Assembly: GCA_013339765.2 (NCBI GenBank)
Contig: CM023456.1
Coordinates: 84,925,636 to 84,989,635 of the forward strand
Source of the DNA: Haemaphysalis longicornis
Taxonomy: Eukaryota; Arthropoda; Arachnida; Ixodida; Ixodidae
DNA: 64,000 nt
Direction of reading: 5' to 3'
Shown here: piece after piece, positions 1 through 13,300 of the stretch
How positions within the stretch are numbered: position 1 is the first letter of the stretch
Layout: the number at the start of each line of letters is the position of its first letter
Made by a program: the position numbers and the translations under genes
Notes under the pieces: generated by a model
The model's database searches: none
The model's input: only the letters and a program-made list of their open reading frames with translations
What the model was told of the DNA's origin: nothing

Positions 1-3000
1 CTGTTCTTGGTTTTTCAAGTTGATGTTCTGCAAGGGCTGATCTCGCATTAGAAGGCCGCAATTGGGCGTTTGTCTCACGCCGTTCGCGAAAAAAATCCTC
101 GAGCCATGCCACCCACTCCGAGAAACGCAAACCGCGCTCGAGCCTCCGCTACCTCGGCCTCGCCACATCAGCCAAGCCGCCAGAGGCCCATGCGCAGTGA
201 CACCGCAGCCACCCTCACCGACGTCACCCCTGTCCGCACAAACTGTTTCGTTCTATGTCCATTCCGACGTGCTCTGTCCGCTGACCAATGACAAAACCTT
301 CTGCCGATGAGCCCTATCCATTGCTAACGCAGTAAAAAAACGAGCAAATAAAATTTAACGGGACACAGCCGCGCACATGCCCCTCATGGTCAAAGACGCC
401 TCCTAGGGAAACTACGTGCACTTATAACACATCAATGTTTTAAGGTGGCACCACAAACCCGTGCACAGTCATCCTCGAATGACGGATACAACTCCAGGCT
501 GCAACATGCAGCACGTGTGGAACGAAGAAGGAACGAGAAATGGCGCGTATAGGAATGAGAATCTCGGGAATAAGTACTCTGGTCGTGAGCGCCGCCATTT
601 GCCGTGCCGGACAGCGCTCAAGGGCATTTGGAAACCTAGAAATGAGGAAATTAGTTGCATAGAGTCTTGAGTGCTGTCTAATAATAATAACCGGTATTTA
701 GTGCACAGTTACGGAATGGTGTTATTCTCGCAGCGTCGCTAGTCTGCTGTTTCTGCAGAACAGAATAGGTCAGTAATATGTACGGAATTATGGCACTTCT
801 CTGTATTATCCATGGATTCAACGGTGTTGTGAAGAGCTAAGGAAGTCCTTCTGCTCCATCAACTAATCAATACCGGCAGTTAGGATCTTTTTTCGTGGCG
901 CAGTTGCGTCTTCAAGCAGCAGTTACCGATTGTGCCTCTTCCACCAGAGTCCATTGTTACCCCTTAAAAAAACTCGGCTAAGGGCGGATAACTACTGCAA
1001 AAACACTCGACAGTGATATTAACCGCTTTGAAGTCGGCAAAAGCGCTCCGGCTCACATTATTTACACCCCGCTTCGCTTGAGCCTGATTTGCCGCATTCG
1101 TGTGCTTATTTCCCACTCTAAGAAGAAAGCAGTTCCTCAGATGAAAGTTTGGGCGCCTTTCTAAGACAGAATGCTGATCTCATTTCGAAGGTAGAGGACA
1201 AATCCGACAGCATCAACGAAGGCCAATCTTGTCTGACATTCTGCCAAAATTTCTGGATTTCCTGTTCCAATGAATTGGCGGGGGTTTCTGGAGCAAAGCA
1301 TTCTCATATTCCAAATAAAATCAGGCCGATGGAGTATCCTGAAGTACAAGCACGCTCCACCAACTTCAGTAAACGTTGAGTATTTTTCTGCACAGAATTA
1401 TCGACTGAAAGAAAACAACTTTAAGAAGCAAATCATAAAATGGGCCTTGTTTGTCACCGGCTTTTACGTCTTTTTTTGTTGTGGAATCACCATGCATTTT
1501 ACGGATATCTGTTAAAATAACAACTCCTGTGTGGCTTGTTTTCATGATGAAAATAAAAAGACTTTCCGAAAGCACAATACTTGTCCGCTGTTTCCACTGC
1601 AAATCAAAATTTTGTCGTAAAATACGCTGCTGAAGTGAATGGGAATTGAGCTTATAAGGGCATAAACGACTGTATTTCGTGCCTATATATGCCTAATGGC
1701 ACTTCTCAGTGTCTGTTACTGGTGCCTGAACCTTGATTTTTCTTGCCTGAAGTACCGGCCTCTACTTATCATCACGCCTCTGTTAATCGAAAGCAGCTGA
1801 TCTGTGCATTTAGGGGGCTCTGATGAAATTGATTAGATATAAAATAGAGTGAAGATACAAGAACAGCTTAGGCTTCTGGGTGCTCTGCAGGAGGAATATT
1901 ATATGCTTCCGAGGCCATGAACGAAGGAAAGATCTTATAGTAGATTCAAGGTCACAAAGAGATGGTCGGGAATTTTTCATAATTGTACGGCATCAACGAT
2001 AGCGTCGTGGCCTTTGCGATGAAGGTAAATACGACCTACAACTCAAAATTAGTACAGCAACAGAAGCCAGCAGTTGACAGTTTCTACGAGCAGGCGGAAT
2101 TCGGAAATTAGCATTTTGAAATAACCACTCAGCGCATGACATTGACTGGAGATTCTATTAACTCAAAAAAATCTGACGGGAGCACGTAGGTGATATGCAG
2201 TGACAAGCATAGAAAACACTACAGCGAAAAGACGAGGTGATACACTGGTTGTAGTAGAAGAGAGGAATAACGTTGTGTGATACACTGGCGTTATTAGCAG
2301 AGAGGAATGACCTGGTGTAGTATAAAATTCTTCGGCAAGTGAAGCAGCACGAAGTGGACAAATCTGCGAACGAAAATCTGCCTCTGTGAGGCCGTGGTAC
2401 AACAAAATCCAAGGGTCTTTCATCGCAAGCATGCTACAACGCATTGCTAAGGCCTATCACCACAACCTATAGTGACTTCGGAAGCTGATAAACTGTTCTG
2501 TTCAAACGGGTATCCAAAAAGACAGCGGTAAAAGCGACTTATACTGCTAAACGGAGTTCATGTTCGGACAGACAACAGACATCAGTGATCTGCAAAAGCT
2601 GATCGAGAAATCAGTCTTGTGCTACGTGTGAAATAATAATTGAGCACCGGCCCCAGTTGGCTGTGAAAGAAGAGAACAAACTTTGTCTGAAAACGAAGAC
2701 GCACCTGGACTCCCGCGTCTTTTGGGGGGTTGTTTATTTAGGGTAATACTGAGCAAACTAGCAAAACCAACTCCGCGGTGGGAACACCGATAGCTAATGC
2801 CCCTTTCTCCGCGTGAAAAATCCGTACATGGCGGGCGCACTATTGTGCGCAACGTCAGAGTGCCATTTTTTAGTACTTAAGGGAAAACTGTCTATAACAA
2901 AGGCTTTATATTTAAAGTACCGACTCGTGTCGTTACCACAAAAACTCAGCCCGCAATACTTTCAGTGGATGAGGGCACCCTGTCCGCAAAACGGCCCAGT

Positions 3001-3500
3001 TCGTCTCATAAGCACACCGTAGAAATGTTTTTTGCTTGTTTTATGTTGGGCTGCTATACCCAACAAATACTGACGCTTGTTCTTAAAACAATCGCGCGCT
3101 TAATTTTTTTATGTGCGTAGAGGTGCACAGCATAAGTTCACCGGGCCATGTGTAGTCACCAAGTTACAGAGAGATCCCTCCAAATAACGCCTAAATATGG
3201 CAAATTGTTTTGAGGTGATATTTAATGCATGAAGTCGCTCCGAATACGCAATTTCCTTCCTGGCAAATTGTGAGCTATTTTTCGAGAAAAAAAGGTAAAT
3301 AGTCAAGAAAAAAGGGCAGCATCTCCACTCTGCGGATGATGGTGAGGGTGCGGTGTACGGGGAATAGACATGACATCCAAGTGGCGCCCCGAGTGAAATC
3401 TGATTTGCGCCCTGACCGCCATTAACGATTTGAGCCATGGGATGCACCTTGATTGTTCCCTAAATGAAACTGCAACGCACGGCTCGAATCGAATCGCTTG
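1..3500. other. Intergenic, no gene recognised
   Basis: Only short open frames (under 115 codons) on both strands, with no domain motifs, splice-bounded exons or long repeats that I can recognise. The base composition is A+T-leaning. Confidence 0.5.
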
Positions 3501-3514
3501 ATTTTCTCTTGATG

Positions 3515-3785
3515 GTGGTGCGCGCACGGATGGACGCGGACGGGCATTGCGACATCCTAAGGTATACTCCGCACCGTTTCAGGCGAGGGAGTAAGCCGTT
3601 TGACTCTCGGGTACTGACTCACGGTCGTAGCCTAAAGGGTACCACGACTGACACTAACTCTGCCTGGTCTACCATACACAGGCTCGAATCCTGCCGGTGG
3701 CTGTGTGTTTTTTCGTGACTGCACATGCTATGCGCACGGACGCGGACGGACATTGTGCGGTCCTAAGGTACTCCGCACCTAAAAA
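3515..3785 (+). repeat. Two copies of a GCGCACGGA...CCTAAGGTACTCCGCACC repeat around a tRNA-like B box
   Basis: A block of about 55 bp (GCGCACGGA, GACGCGGACGG, CATTG, CCTAAGGTA, CTCCGCACC) near 3520-3580 recurs at 3733-3780 with small changes. Between them is GGCTCGAATCCTGCC, which resembles a pol III B box. It may be a decayed tRNA-derived SINE with a duplicated end. The 3786-4207 stretch after it shows nothing recognisable. Confidence 0.45.
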
Positions 3786-4207
3786 GAAGCATCCTAACTA
3801 TTGCTTATCCGTGCTGTAAAATCCATTCCAGTCCAATAGAATTCCATTTGTTCAAATATCACAGTCATCCCCAAGCATATGGTGCATTGTAGCAACCGCG
3901 GCGTCCTCAACGACATTTAACGTGTAGACTTTACCAAACAACGAAGGTGCATGTAGCAGGGCCGAACCATTTTATGCTGTGTGGATGCAAACGGTGCCCC
4001 CATGTATCAGCGTAGCCTGCGCAGACAGTGGAGTGTATCAAGGAATCTTCAGCACCCTCAGCAAGGTTTAGGCCTGCTAAAAACCCCACCATGTCTTTCT
4101 TGTACTGCGAAGAACGTGTTTTTTAAAGCGAAGCTATAGTGTCGTCACTGATGCCGTCGTACGCCAATACGCACTGCAAGGAAAGCAAATTTTTCTTAAG
4201 AAAATGA

Positions 4208-4452
4208 TGAATGATTGATTGATTGTAGGTGCTTAACGCGCCGACGAAACGCAGGCGATGAAGCGCGCCGTAGTGGAGGGCTCCTGATTAATTTTGACCA
4301 CCTGGGGATCCTTAACGTGCGCCGAAATCTTGTACACACGGGCGTTTTTGCTTTTCCCCTCCATCAGAAAGCGGCCGCAGGGGCCGGGAATCGAATCCGC
4401 GTCCTCGAGCTCAGCAGCTGAAACGCCTTATCCACTGAGCCACCGCGGCGGG
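4208..4452 (-). mobile_element. tRNA-derived SINE, full-length copy
   Basis: Read on the minus strand the element starts CCCGCCGCGGTGGCTCAGTG (A box TGGCTCAGTGG), has a B box GGATTCGATTCCCGGC, then a body containing GCGCACGTTAAGGATCCCCA and CGGAGCCCTCCACTACGG-like sequence, and ends in a TCAATCAATCA tail (4208-4228 on plus). The family is repeated at least five more times in this window and resembles the Ruka-like tRNA SINEs of hard ticks (recognition from memory, not a search). Confidence 0.8.
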
Positions 4453-6996
4453 TGAAAATGATGAATGATCGTGAGTGAAGTGAAAGAAGAAAACGCTTCT
4501 CGTGGCCGGAACCAGAACTGGGTCGCTCGATTTATGAAGCTGGCGTGTATCCGATCGCTCCATTTCGACAAAGTCGATGCGAATGCCAAGCAGCAGGTAC
4601 CGCTTTCCGCCGTACACCCCAAAATCAAGCGTTAGGCCTACTGAGTGCAGACCCGAGAGTCTGGGGGTATTCTAGAAAAGTCGTGCGTACCTCCAGAGTA
4701 GCACATACTCGCAGTGCAGGATTGACCAAACGAAGAATTCATCCCGAGAAAGCTTCGCGTTCAACCATCGTCATCGTTAGGCGGATGTGTGCATGCTTTT
4801 TTTAAGATCACGAGGTTCGTAGTTCAAAACCGCCCAAGCCAATCAAATTTCCTTTTCCGGCTTTCGAGGTTGTAGGCGAAGTTAATACGATATCAAAGCA
4901 AGATCAGCATCCGTTGTGTAGTAGTCACGAGGAGGCAGTGGCTAAGCCGTCGCGTCTTTGTGCACAAGGATGGGAGCTGAAATCCAGTTCAGGGAGGCTA
5001 ATTTATGGAAGGCGGAAAAGCAAGGAAAACTTTCGTGTTGAGATTTTGCTGCAACTCAAAGATGTCCAGGGGGATCAAGGTAATCTGTAGGCCCCATCCA
5101 AACACCCTCACAGTCAAAGTGCAGCGGCAGCGTCTCCCTTCCTACAGAAAATGCTCCGTTGTGTATCCAGGAAAGACCTATTAACCGACCACTGGTGGCA
5201 TGCGTATTTTCATTGTGGTAACATCGAGACATTTTGCTTCGCAATTGGAAAAAGTGTACTGCTTGCCCCTCGACGTGCTCACTCAGAACCGCGAGAGTAA
5301 AAATATCAAAATTATTTTCGTGAGATGACCTTCTAGAGCTCGACGAATTTACGCACGTGGGATTTGCGCTGAGCCTTGCTTCTATGCGAAATTTTCCAAC
5401 GCACAAAAGAACCTCGTCGTGGGCGAGATGACTGCTTGCACTGACCCAAGATATTGGGTTGAATTTGGCTGGCTGGAAGAAACAGCTGAGCAGTATCACA
5501 TTATAGTAAGCTAATGGGTTGCGTATTTTGGTTTACCTCACTGACAACCTACAAAGCGAAGCCATCTTTGGCGTAATATGTGGGCTTCATCCCCGCACAC
5601 CAACAACGGTAGTTCACTGGCGCGGCCGGGCATACATTTTTTTTACTTTGGCAGGGAAACGAACACTCCCGCGTACAGAGAATGCGACGCACGTTCAATG
5701 TGTCAAGGTTGTCTACAATTATCAGTATCGCTCCACCATAGTGAGCCTCATAACCCTAGTTGTACATTCTACGCGTGAAGACCTGAAGTTCGATCCTTTT
5801 TTTTGATGAAAAACCCGCACAACTAGAATGGCTGGTAATATCTGCATTCCTTCTCTGGCGTCCAATTCCCGCAACAAATATCAATCAACATCAGTCCTAT
5901 AGAACATAGCCAAATATGAACAAAGTATTTTTTGCTGGCTGTAGGTCACGTATTACTCCAACACAGCAACACCGATGCAAAGAAGCCCAATGAAATCAAT
6001 ACGTTAGGGGTGTAAAAGTAGTATATAACTTTACCTTGTCGATAGATCTCGTTTTCACCAACCTGCTTCGGAAAAGAGTCCTTCTACGGGAGTGCTTTCC
6101 ATGGCGAAGAGTAACGTTCAGAGGAAACCTCAAACACATTTTATGGGGTACCGGAAGACCCGACCGAGAGTACAAGTGTTTCTCATACCAACACCAAATA
6201 TGCTGTGGGAGCGTTATCTCTCTTTGTGGCTCGCAAACTACGTCATAAACACGGGGCCGTTGGGCCAACTACGTCACAAACATGGGGCCATTGTACGTAT
6301 TGCCGTGGGACTCCACATTTCCTTTCCATTTGTGGCTTGGCGCCTGGCGACCATAGTTTCTATAACGCTTTGCACTACAAGCTCGTAAGAGTTTTCTTCT
6401 GTATTTCACGCAGACGGTTTACCCTATCCATGGACTGCTTCGGTGTAAAAACAATGCGTTAATGACGGTACCAAAAATGGGATATAAAAGAAAACAGTAA
6501 AACAGAGCAACTCTTGCACTGTTCCAAATACACAAAAAAACTAGTCATAAAAGATCGAGCAAGATCGGAACAACAGCCGGAAAATTCAATTTATTTGAGA
6601 AAAGCTCAACTATATTCTTCCTGAGACCCGCGAGAGGGCAGCGCACTATCGTGAAAGGGAAAGTAGTTGCATTTAAGCGGCAGGGAAGGCAGTCTTTCAA
6701 CGAGAGGACATTTCCACTAGAAATAGGGTATACACAGGCCCCTTTTTAACCATGCTCATTCTATGCAGGCAGGGGTATGGGGCAGTAAAACTTATTTTGC
6801 CTCCCTACCTGAACGGTTTAAGGCGTTTAATGAACATAAAACATACAGTCTACTTACAGCCTAATGATGTGGCTAGTTATTTGCTTGTTATGCCAAGCCG
6901 ATGTCCTCTTACATTTCATTCTCATTTCGTATTTTCCCCAGTGCGAGCAGCCTTGCCAACATTTCTCTGTTACGCCCCATCCACTGTTTAGTACGT
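4453..6996. other. Intergenic, no gene recognised
   Basis: A 147-codon open frame on minus (5499-5056) has no recognisable motif. Two tandem copies (32-bp spacing) of AACTACGTCA followed by AAACA and GGGGCC lie at 6236-6295. Nothing else stands out. Confidence 0.45.
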
Positions 6997-7002
6997 TTTA
7001 TT
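6997..7002 (-). terminator. Candidate polyadenylation signal of the IR gene
   Basis: AATAAA on the minus strand (TTTATT on plus), 99 bp beyond the TGA of the last IR exon. The distance fits a normal 3' UTR. There is no transcript evidence. Confidence 0.45.
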
Positions 7003-7100
7003 ATGTAACAGAACCCTACCCGGTGACCGAAATATCCACCACTCCCTGCACGTAATCCTGAATAGATAAATGTGCAATAAAATGCCTGCCCACTCTGTCA

Positions 7101-7377
7101 TCAGATGGAAACATTCAAAACGTGATTAAGAAGCACTTGTCTTGGTTTCTCCATTTGTTGCGTACTTCTACGTAAGGCAATGTACCGATGAGTCAGCAGC
7201 TCTAAAACGAAGGCTATTCCACTCGATGCGCATAAAGCGCCGTAGAGGTAGAGAATGGAGGCTATGTCTCTCAGTTTGAGGTCTTGCTCTTCTTCGATGA
7301 CCACGCACCGGTCCAGGGAAGGCATGGTCGTCACTTGCACATGCTCCGCAATGCCGCTCTCCCGCAGAACCTCCACC
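7101..7377 (-). CDS. IR exon h: end of S2, M4 helix, C-terminus and stop
   Basis: The acceptor is ATTGACAG. One base completes Thr, then 91 codons and TGA. The exon encodes VEVLRESGIAEHV (the IR motif in which a helix ends ESGI-x-x-H), a Cys-containing loop (PSLDRC), the lead-in LKLRDIASI and the M4 helix (LYLYGALCASSGIAFVLELL), then a short basic cytoplasmic tail. A candidate AATAAA lies at 6997-7002 on this strand, about 100 bp beyond the stop. Confidence 0.86.
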
Positions 7378-10300
7378 CTGTCAATAGATGCAATGTCCAA
7401 AAGCACTCCTAAATACCCAGGGGAGTCACCCGTGGAATACTCTATCTGCTGTTAACATTCGAAAACCGTAGGGTGTGTCATGCTACACTCCATGCACAAA
7501 GCACAGCGTCAGACGATATCAGGACATGGTGACATCTAAAATGAAAAAAAAAGCTTCTCAGCTGAAATCCAGAAACGGTAAATCACAATGGCGGACTAGA
7601 TGAATTCCAAAACTCTTACATAGCACTATGGTCCACATCATGGCCAACTTACTCCTACGGCGCCTAAAACTACTGTTGCTAGGTTGTACTTAGTATAAGG
7701 AATTCCACGCGGGACGCCTTATACCACCTTCTGGCCCATGTATGCTGAATATGCCCTGCTAAAATTGATGTACTACTCCGTGTAACATAAACTAACCACT
7801 GAACGAATTTTCAACAAATTGAAGGCTGAGGGGAACATTTCGATGCCCATTAATACAAACGATGAACGGGAGGTTGACTACACCAGCGTGAAAGACGGAT
7901 AGGTGCGACATTGTTCATGGCACAGTGAGACCGATTTGTGGCTGAAAATAAATATTGGGAATGTGTGAGCATAGTAGCTTCAGCTAACGCAGGGAATATT
8001 GTCCTTAATCGAAGAAAAGCCAATGCACAAAGTGAAGCTTTGCTACTCAAGCTGTTACTGCTTCCAGGGATCTCCTTGTTGTACAGCAGTTCAATTCCAC
8101 GGTATGGCAACATAGAAATATGAGAACAGACGCCATAAATGAAGTCTGTTGCTTTGGGGGTAGAGACCACGATAACACGGGAAGGCCCGAAAAGTTTTTG
8201 TTGCGTATTCCTAAGCACAGGGCGGCCTTTAGGCCTCTTAGAAGGGCACATGCAGAGAAAATGCAAGATTCTATCATGCGAAGGATTCCCTCATTAGAAA
8301 AAACTGTCACCCCTTTTAACGCGAACTTCACATCAAATACGCTACATAATTAGGGCATAAGAGAATGTCCATGCGACCCGCTAGCTCATTTCCCGCGCTA
8401 GAACGTATTATATTTCTCTTGTGAAGAAGGCATGGGCGGAACAGATGATACCATAATCACTACATACCTGGCGTTAGACAAGAAGGATCGCATCGTTTGA
8501 AATGACAGGTGATTCTTTCGCACTGCACCACGAAAGCAGACGTAAATGTGTATCGAGAATTTTAGCTTCACCAATCGGTAGCAATGACCACTACATCCAT
8601 ATTGTCTTATTTGTAAACAGCCAACTCGAAAAGCCAAATTTGTCCAAGAAGGACAGTGCAGTGTGTCAGTAAGCAAAACAAATACTAACGTTTTTTCAAT
8701 GCCGTGCCGAAGATGCGGGTCCATATTTCGGTTCATGTATGACACAAACATCCAATTGTTTATGTACTGCGTTCCGAAGTAGTACTCTCCGACACGAGTT
8801 CTCTTGCAGAAGTTGGATGCCTGGCCCACAAAAAGACAAAAATACGTTTCATTCTGCCATTCGCCTCTCTTCAGTTCGCCACTTTCGATTAGCTTCTCGG
8901 TTTAAAGCACAACGTGAGGTATAGTATGCCGCAAATGTAATGAACATTTCGAATCGATAAAATGTAGTGCCGCGTGACTTCCTGTCCTCTTCGGTGAACT
9001 ACGCAAATGACTTTACCTTAGCTGTAGATTTTGCCGTACTTCGTGAGGACTTATAATAACAGTCAACCCTGGCGATGAAGTAATCGCGTTAAGAAATTCG
9101 CCTTTTATTCACAGTTAGTTCTTTTCCTCCTGCATTGCTGAGTAAAGAGACCATACCAATTTTCAAGGAAGTACCGCTTTTAATGAAGTTACTTTTTGTC
9201 CTGGGGACTCATTAACAAAAACGGCATATTTTATTCTTAGTGCTCTGCAGACGTAAGCCCTGACCTCTTTCATCGTAGAATCAAACAAGAGACTCCGACT
9301 TAAGTGTATTTTAAATTAGCTATATTTCCACTCACAGGTAATCTTATCTTTCATTGGCCATCGAAAGAGGCATAAGGCGCGCCTACCTACGACAGCTCCA
9401 TCAGCACATGGAAATCCCTGGAGCATAGTATTGGATGACCGATATGCAGCCTTGGGATGCTTCTTGAATCTGGGGTGCCATCATTGGCGACACTGAGGAA
9501 GCAAGCGCTGCCAAAGCAGTGCTTTTGTATGCGTGTATCGTGTGTACTGTAGTCGTCCTTCCGGTAAACTTAGTCACACCACTGTTTTTATATATCAGTC
9601 TTTAAACACTCCCATCGTGACATCGTTCGCTTCCACTCAAACGCACCATAAGACAGTACAGTCGCCGGTACAGATGCTACGTGAGCAGCCGTTTCATCCT
9701 CGCCTCCTTGCATTCTGCCTCAGGGGCGAAGCTCCGAGCAAGCAAAGCGATAAGAAAGGCGCAGCCGGCGCCGAGAGGAAGACACAGCTTGGGCGCCGGA
9801 GGCTGATTGTCAATGCGACGAAATGAATGACCTTGGAAGATGCAGCGTATTTGAAATTTCGCTCTAACAATTGCCCGGGGGAAACACGTCGCTTTCAGAT
9901 GGTTCAGAAAGGCTCGTAGAAAGTAAGCTTGCCCTTTTTTTCCTCTTACGATATTAAAATAGGCACAAAAAAATGGATGTGGCTTAACTCAGTGATTCAT
10001 GGGTGTGCGTGCGAGAGGTACGGTTAATGTCATTGTTTAGCTTGGTTCTCTGTATGGTTATGGCGCTTCTCGAGGCGTGCGGCTCGTTGTTCCTCCGTCT
10101 CCTTAGGGTCGCTGCATCCTCTCGGTTTTGTTCTGACGACGAATCCTGGCTTCTTTCAGTCTCTCCGGCTCACTTTCCATATCTCACGACAAATCCCGTC
10201 GATCCGACCCTTCTATATATACGACTTTTTCTTGTTATTTTTTATTTTTATTTCGTTCTTATTTTATTAACATTTTTTGCCGCGGCGAGCGGCCAAGCTA

Positions 10301-13300
10301 GCTGCGGCGATCAGGGAATCGCTAGGCTCCCTAGCTGCCGTATGTTCCCTAGGAACCGCTGCGAGCTAGGGAACCGCTCAGCTCACGGGGCGGCCACCGG
10401 CCAGAGCGAAACGGCGAGAATACGGCTATTGCAGCTCTCGCTACAAAAGAACAGAACTCCCGCTCCCGCTCTTCCGGGAAGAACAAGAAACAAGAACAAC
10501 ACGAAGAAACAAGAACAAGAAATCAATAAAATAAATAAACTGAAGACACAGAAATGGATGCCCGCTCTCTCAACATACGGCTTTTGAGCACCGGGAAGGG
10601 GGGGGGGGAATAAAACTGCATTGACAAACTCTCTTTCATTTGATGATGAGAGGAGCGAGGGGTGATGTGAACAGCGCGAAAGGTGAAAGAGCAAATCAGC
10701 AAAGGAGTTTCGTAGAAGGGGCACCCGACGACTATCGTCGTTTAATTACATTTTCAGTGGATAAGGCAGATACACGGCCAATTTTCGTGGCTCCCATAAG
10801 CTCGCCTTGCTTCACCAGGAATATAAAAGACGCTATCTCTCTTTTTTTGCAGAACTAAATACTCTTACCTCATATTGTGAAAGCAGCATCCCATGCAACA
10901 TGATGGCTTTTTCTTCGGCAATCTCGATGAGCATTTCTTCCGAGTAGCGGAACAGGCCGTAGATGTCACTTCTGTCACGCCGAATCATTCTCCATATAGT
11001 GCGTTCAGCGACACCTTTGCTGGACTACGGGAGGTTTGAATAATATATAATTAGAAATGGATGTTGGCGATGTCAGAAGTACCGCATATAAAATACTATA
11101 ACAGGAGGGGAATCTGCATAATAAGACAGGTATCTAGCTCGGTGGACAAAAAAATATAGATGTAAATAGACAGGTATAGCTATCTATATACTACAACCAG
11201 GGGATACACAGCATGATAAAACAATTATCTGTCTATATACGGACGACGGGCGCCGGACAGTCAGAAAGACGGACAGACGGACGGGCGAATTTATGGACGT
11301 ACGGATGGATGGATGACGGTGGTTAAGTGGGCAGGTAGGAAGGTACGATGGTAGGTATGTCCGTAATGGCGGGGGGGCGGGGGCTTAAGTTGGAGAGCTG
11401 GTGGTTAGATTGGTATATGGGCAGGAGCGTGAGATAATATGTGGTTAGTTGTGCAGGCAGGTGGGTAGAGCCGACCAACTGATCGACCCTCCGAAACAGT
11501 GTCACTCTAAGCATGCGAAGTTTCATGTGCCGTGTAATAACACTGCATCCGTCTTTATAGAGAGATGTATGGAAGGGTTATGTCATTCAAGCCCACACTG
11601 TACGCACACCACCGACCACCCAGAAATGATGCGCCATATTTCATTCTGTCTAAAGAAAAATTTTCTGCTTCACCTCACTCTTGTAATAACCAGCTTGGCC
11701 GCTAACTACCTTAGCTTTGAGTTAGTGTATTGATCCGCTAAACAAAATATATGTGGCATACCATGTACCGTATTTCTACAGCTTGCGTTCAAGGGGCATG
11801 ATTGTAACGAACACCTATTGTGTACAAGCTATACATCATTCTTTAAATCATGGTGCGCATTATATCATCAGCATTGTCCCCAAACACACATAGGCTAGAA
11901 GGCCGTCATCGGTAAATTAGGAATACGAAGATGTGACGTACATATTGTAGTAGGTCCGGCGAAAATGAGCCATATTTTTTTAGATCCGGTGGAAGACGAT
12001 TTATGCATATCCGGGCCGTATTAAGAAAATCCCAAAGGCCTGAAAACTTTTCGGCAGCGTCGAGATCAGAAAAACGTGTTCTATGTCCCACACGTTTGAT
12101 GGGCCCTGGCTAAAAAGACTGCGACGACAGCGGCAAAGGAACCACATCACCACCAGAAGAAACATGAAGGCGTAGGCCGACGAAACACCCTCTCAGAAAG
12201 TCTTAGTTTAGTGATGAGTCCGCTTTTGTAAACCAGCGCTCAAGAGCGCGATGCTATTCGTTGTATTGGCGGTGTGTGCTGTAAAATCACTCTCAAAGTC
12301 AATCAAAAACACCTTTGCAGCCTTCACATGAAGCAACTGTGTCTAGATATCCTGAGAGCACTAAAGTAACTATACAAAAGAGCAGTTCCCTACGATGAAC
12401 GGGCCTATCGCATGCTGCCATTACATTCCTTTCAGGTGAGAAAATAAGGAGGAATATTTTATTTAGGCAGCTTAATATCGTGTCTAATAGCCCCATCTCA
12501 CCCAAACTTCCGCATCTGGGCGGTGCAAATCTTTCTGTAAAAATTAGGCGTTGCTTAAAAGATCTTTATCAGACAAATTATTCGCACAGCACGTTTTTTT
12601 AGATTTCACATATTCATTACCTCCAGGTAGCGTGTGATCTCGGTGTCTTTGAGGAGGTACACTTTTAGGTGGGGCCTGGAAGCAACGTCCGACAGAGTGT
12701 TAATTTTTTCAAGCTCGGTCTTCACCATGAGGCAGGCCCTCATTTGGCCCGCGAACGCGTTCATGAGCACAACAATGGCAAGCCACCACGTGCCACTCAG
12801 GATCCGAAGAACGGTTCCTTGCGGCGACCGGGAGGAAGCTGCAAAGTAAAAGTAATTAGAACTTCATCGTTCTCACTGCCAGCTAACAATAAAGCCACAA
12901 GAAAGAACGCACATTTTTGCAAGCACTTTTACATGCTGGCGCTCATTGAAACCACCTTAGAAAAAGCAGAATTTGGGCAGGGTGGTTTATTGCCATACTA
13001 CAGAGAGCTGAGCTGTTGAGGCGAAAATTGACAAGGCGACAACTTTGCAATGCAAAGAAGGTCTTCACACACAAGAGAATTCCTCCTTCCAGCCATTATC
13101 GCAATACTGTTTCCAGCTCAGTGTAAAATTAGCTCGTCCTTTCGGTCAGCGTGTGTCTGCCCGTCATCAAGGCCGGCCTCTATCAGCCGCTGAATCACCG
13201 CAGCGTTACTGTCTTTCTCAGCGTCTCGTTCGGTACGAGCACCGGATCTTCTGCTGTTAGAGTATTAGGCTCAACACTAAAGCTACTCTCTTTCTTCATG

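Noticed and set aside
10003..10587. 194-codon plus-strand frame
   Set aside because: It runs through a T-rich block, a palindrome-rich GCTAGGGAACCGCT region and an AAGAACAAGAAA low-complexity stretch. It lies in an IR intron on the opposite strand and has no domain motif.
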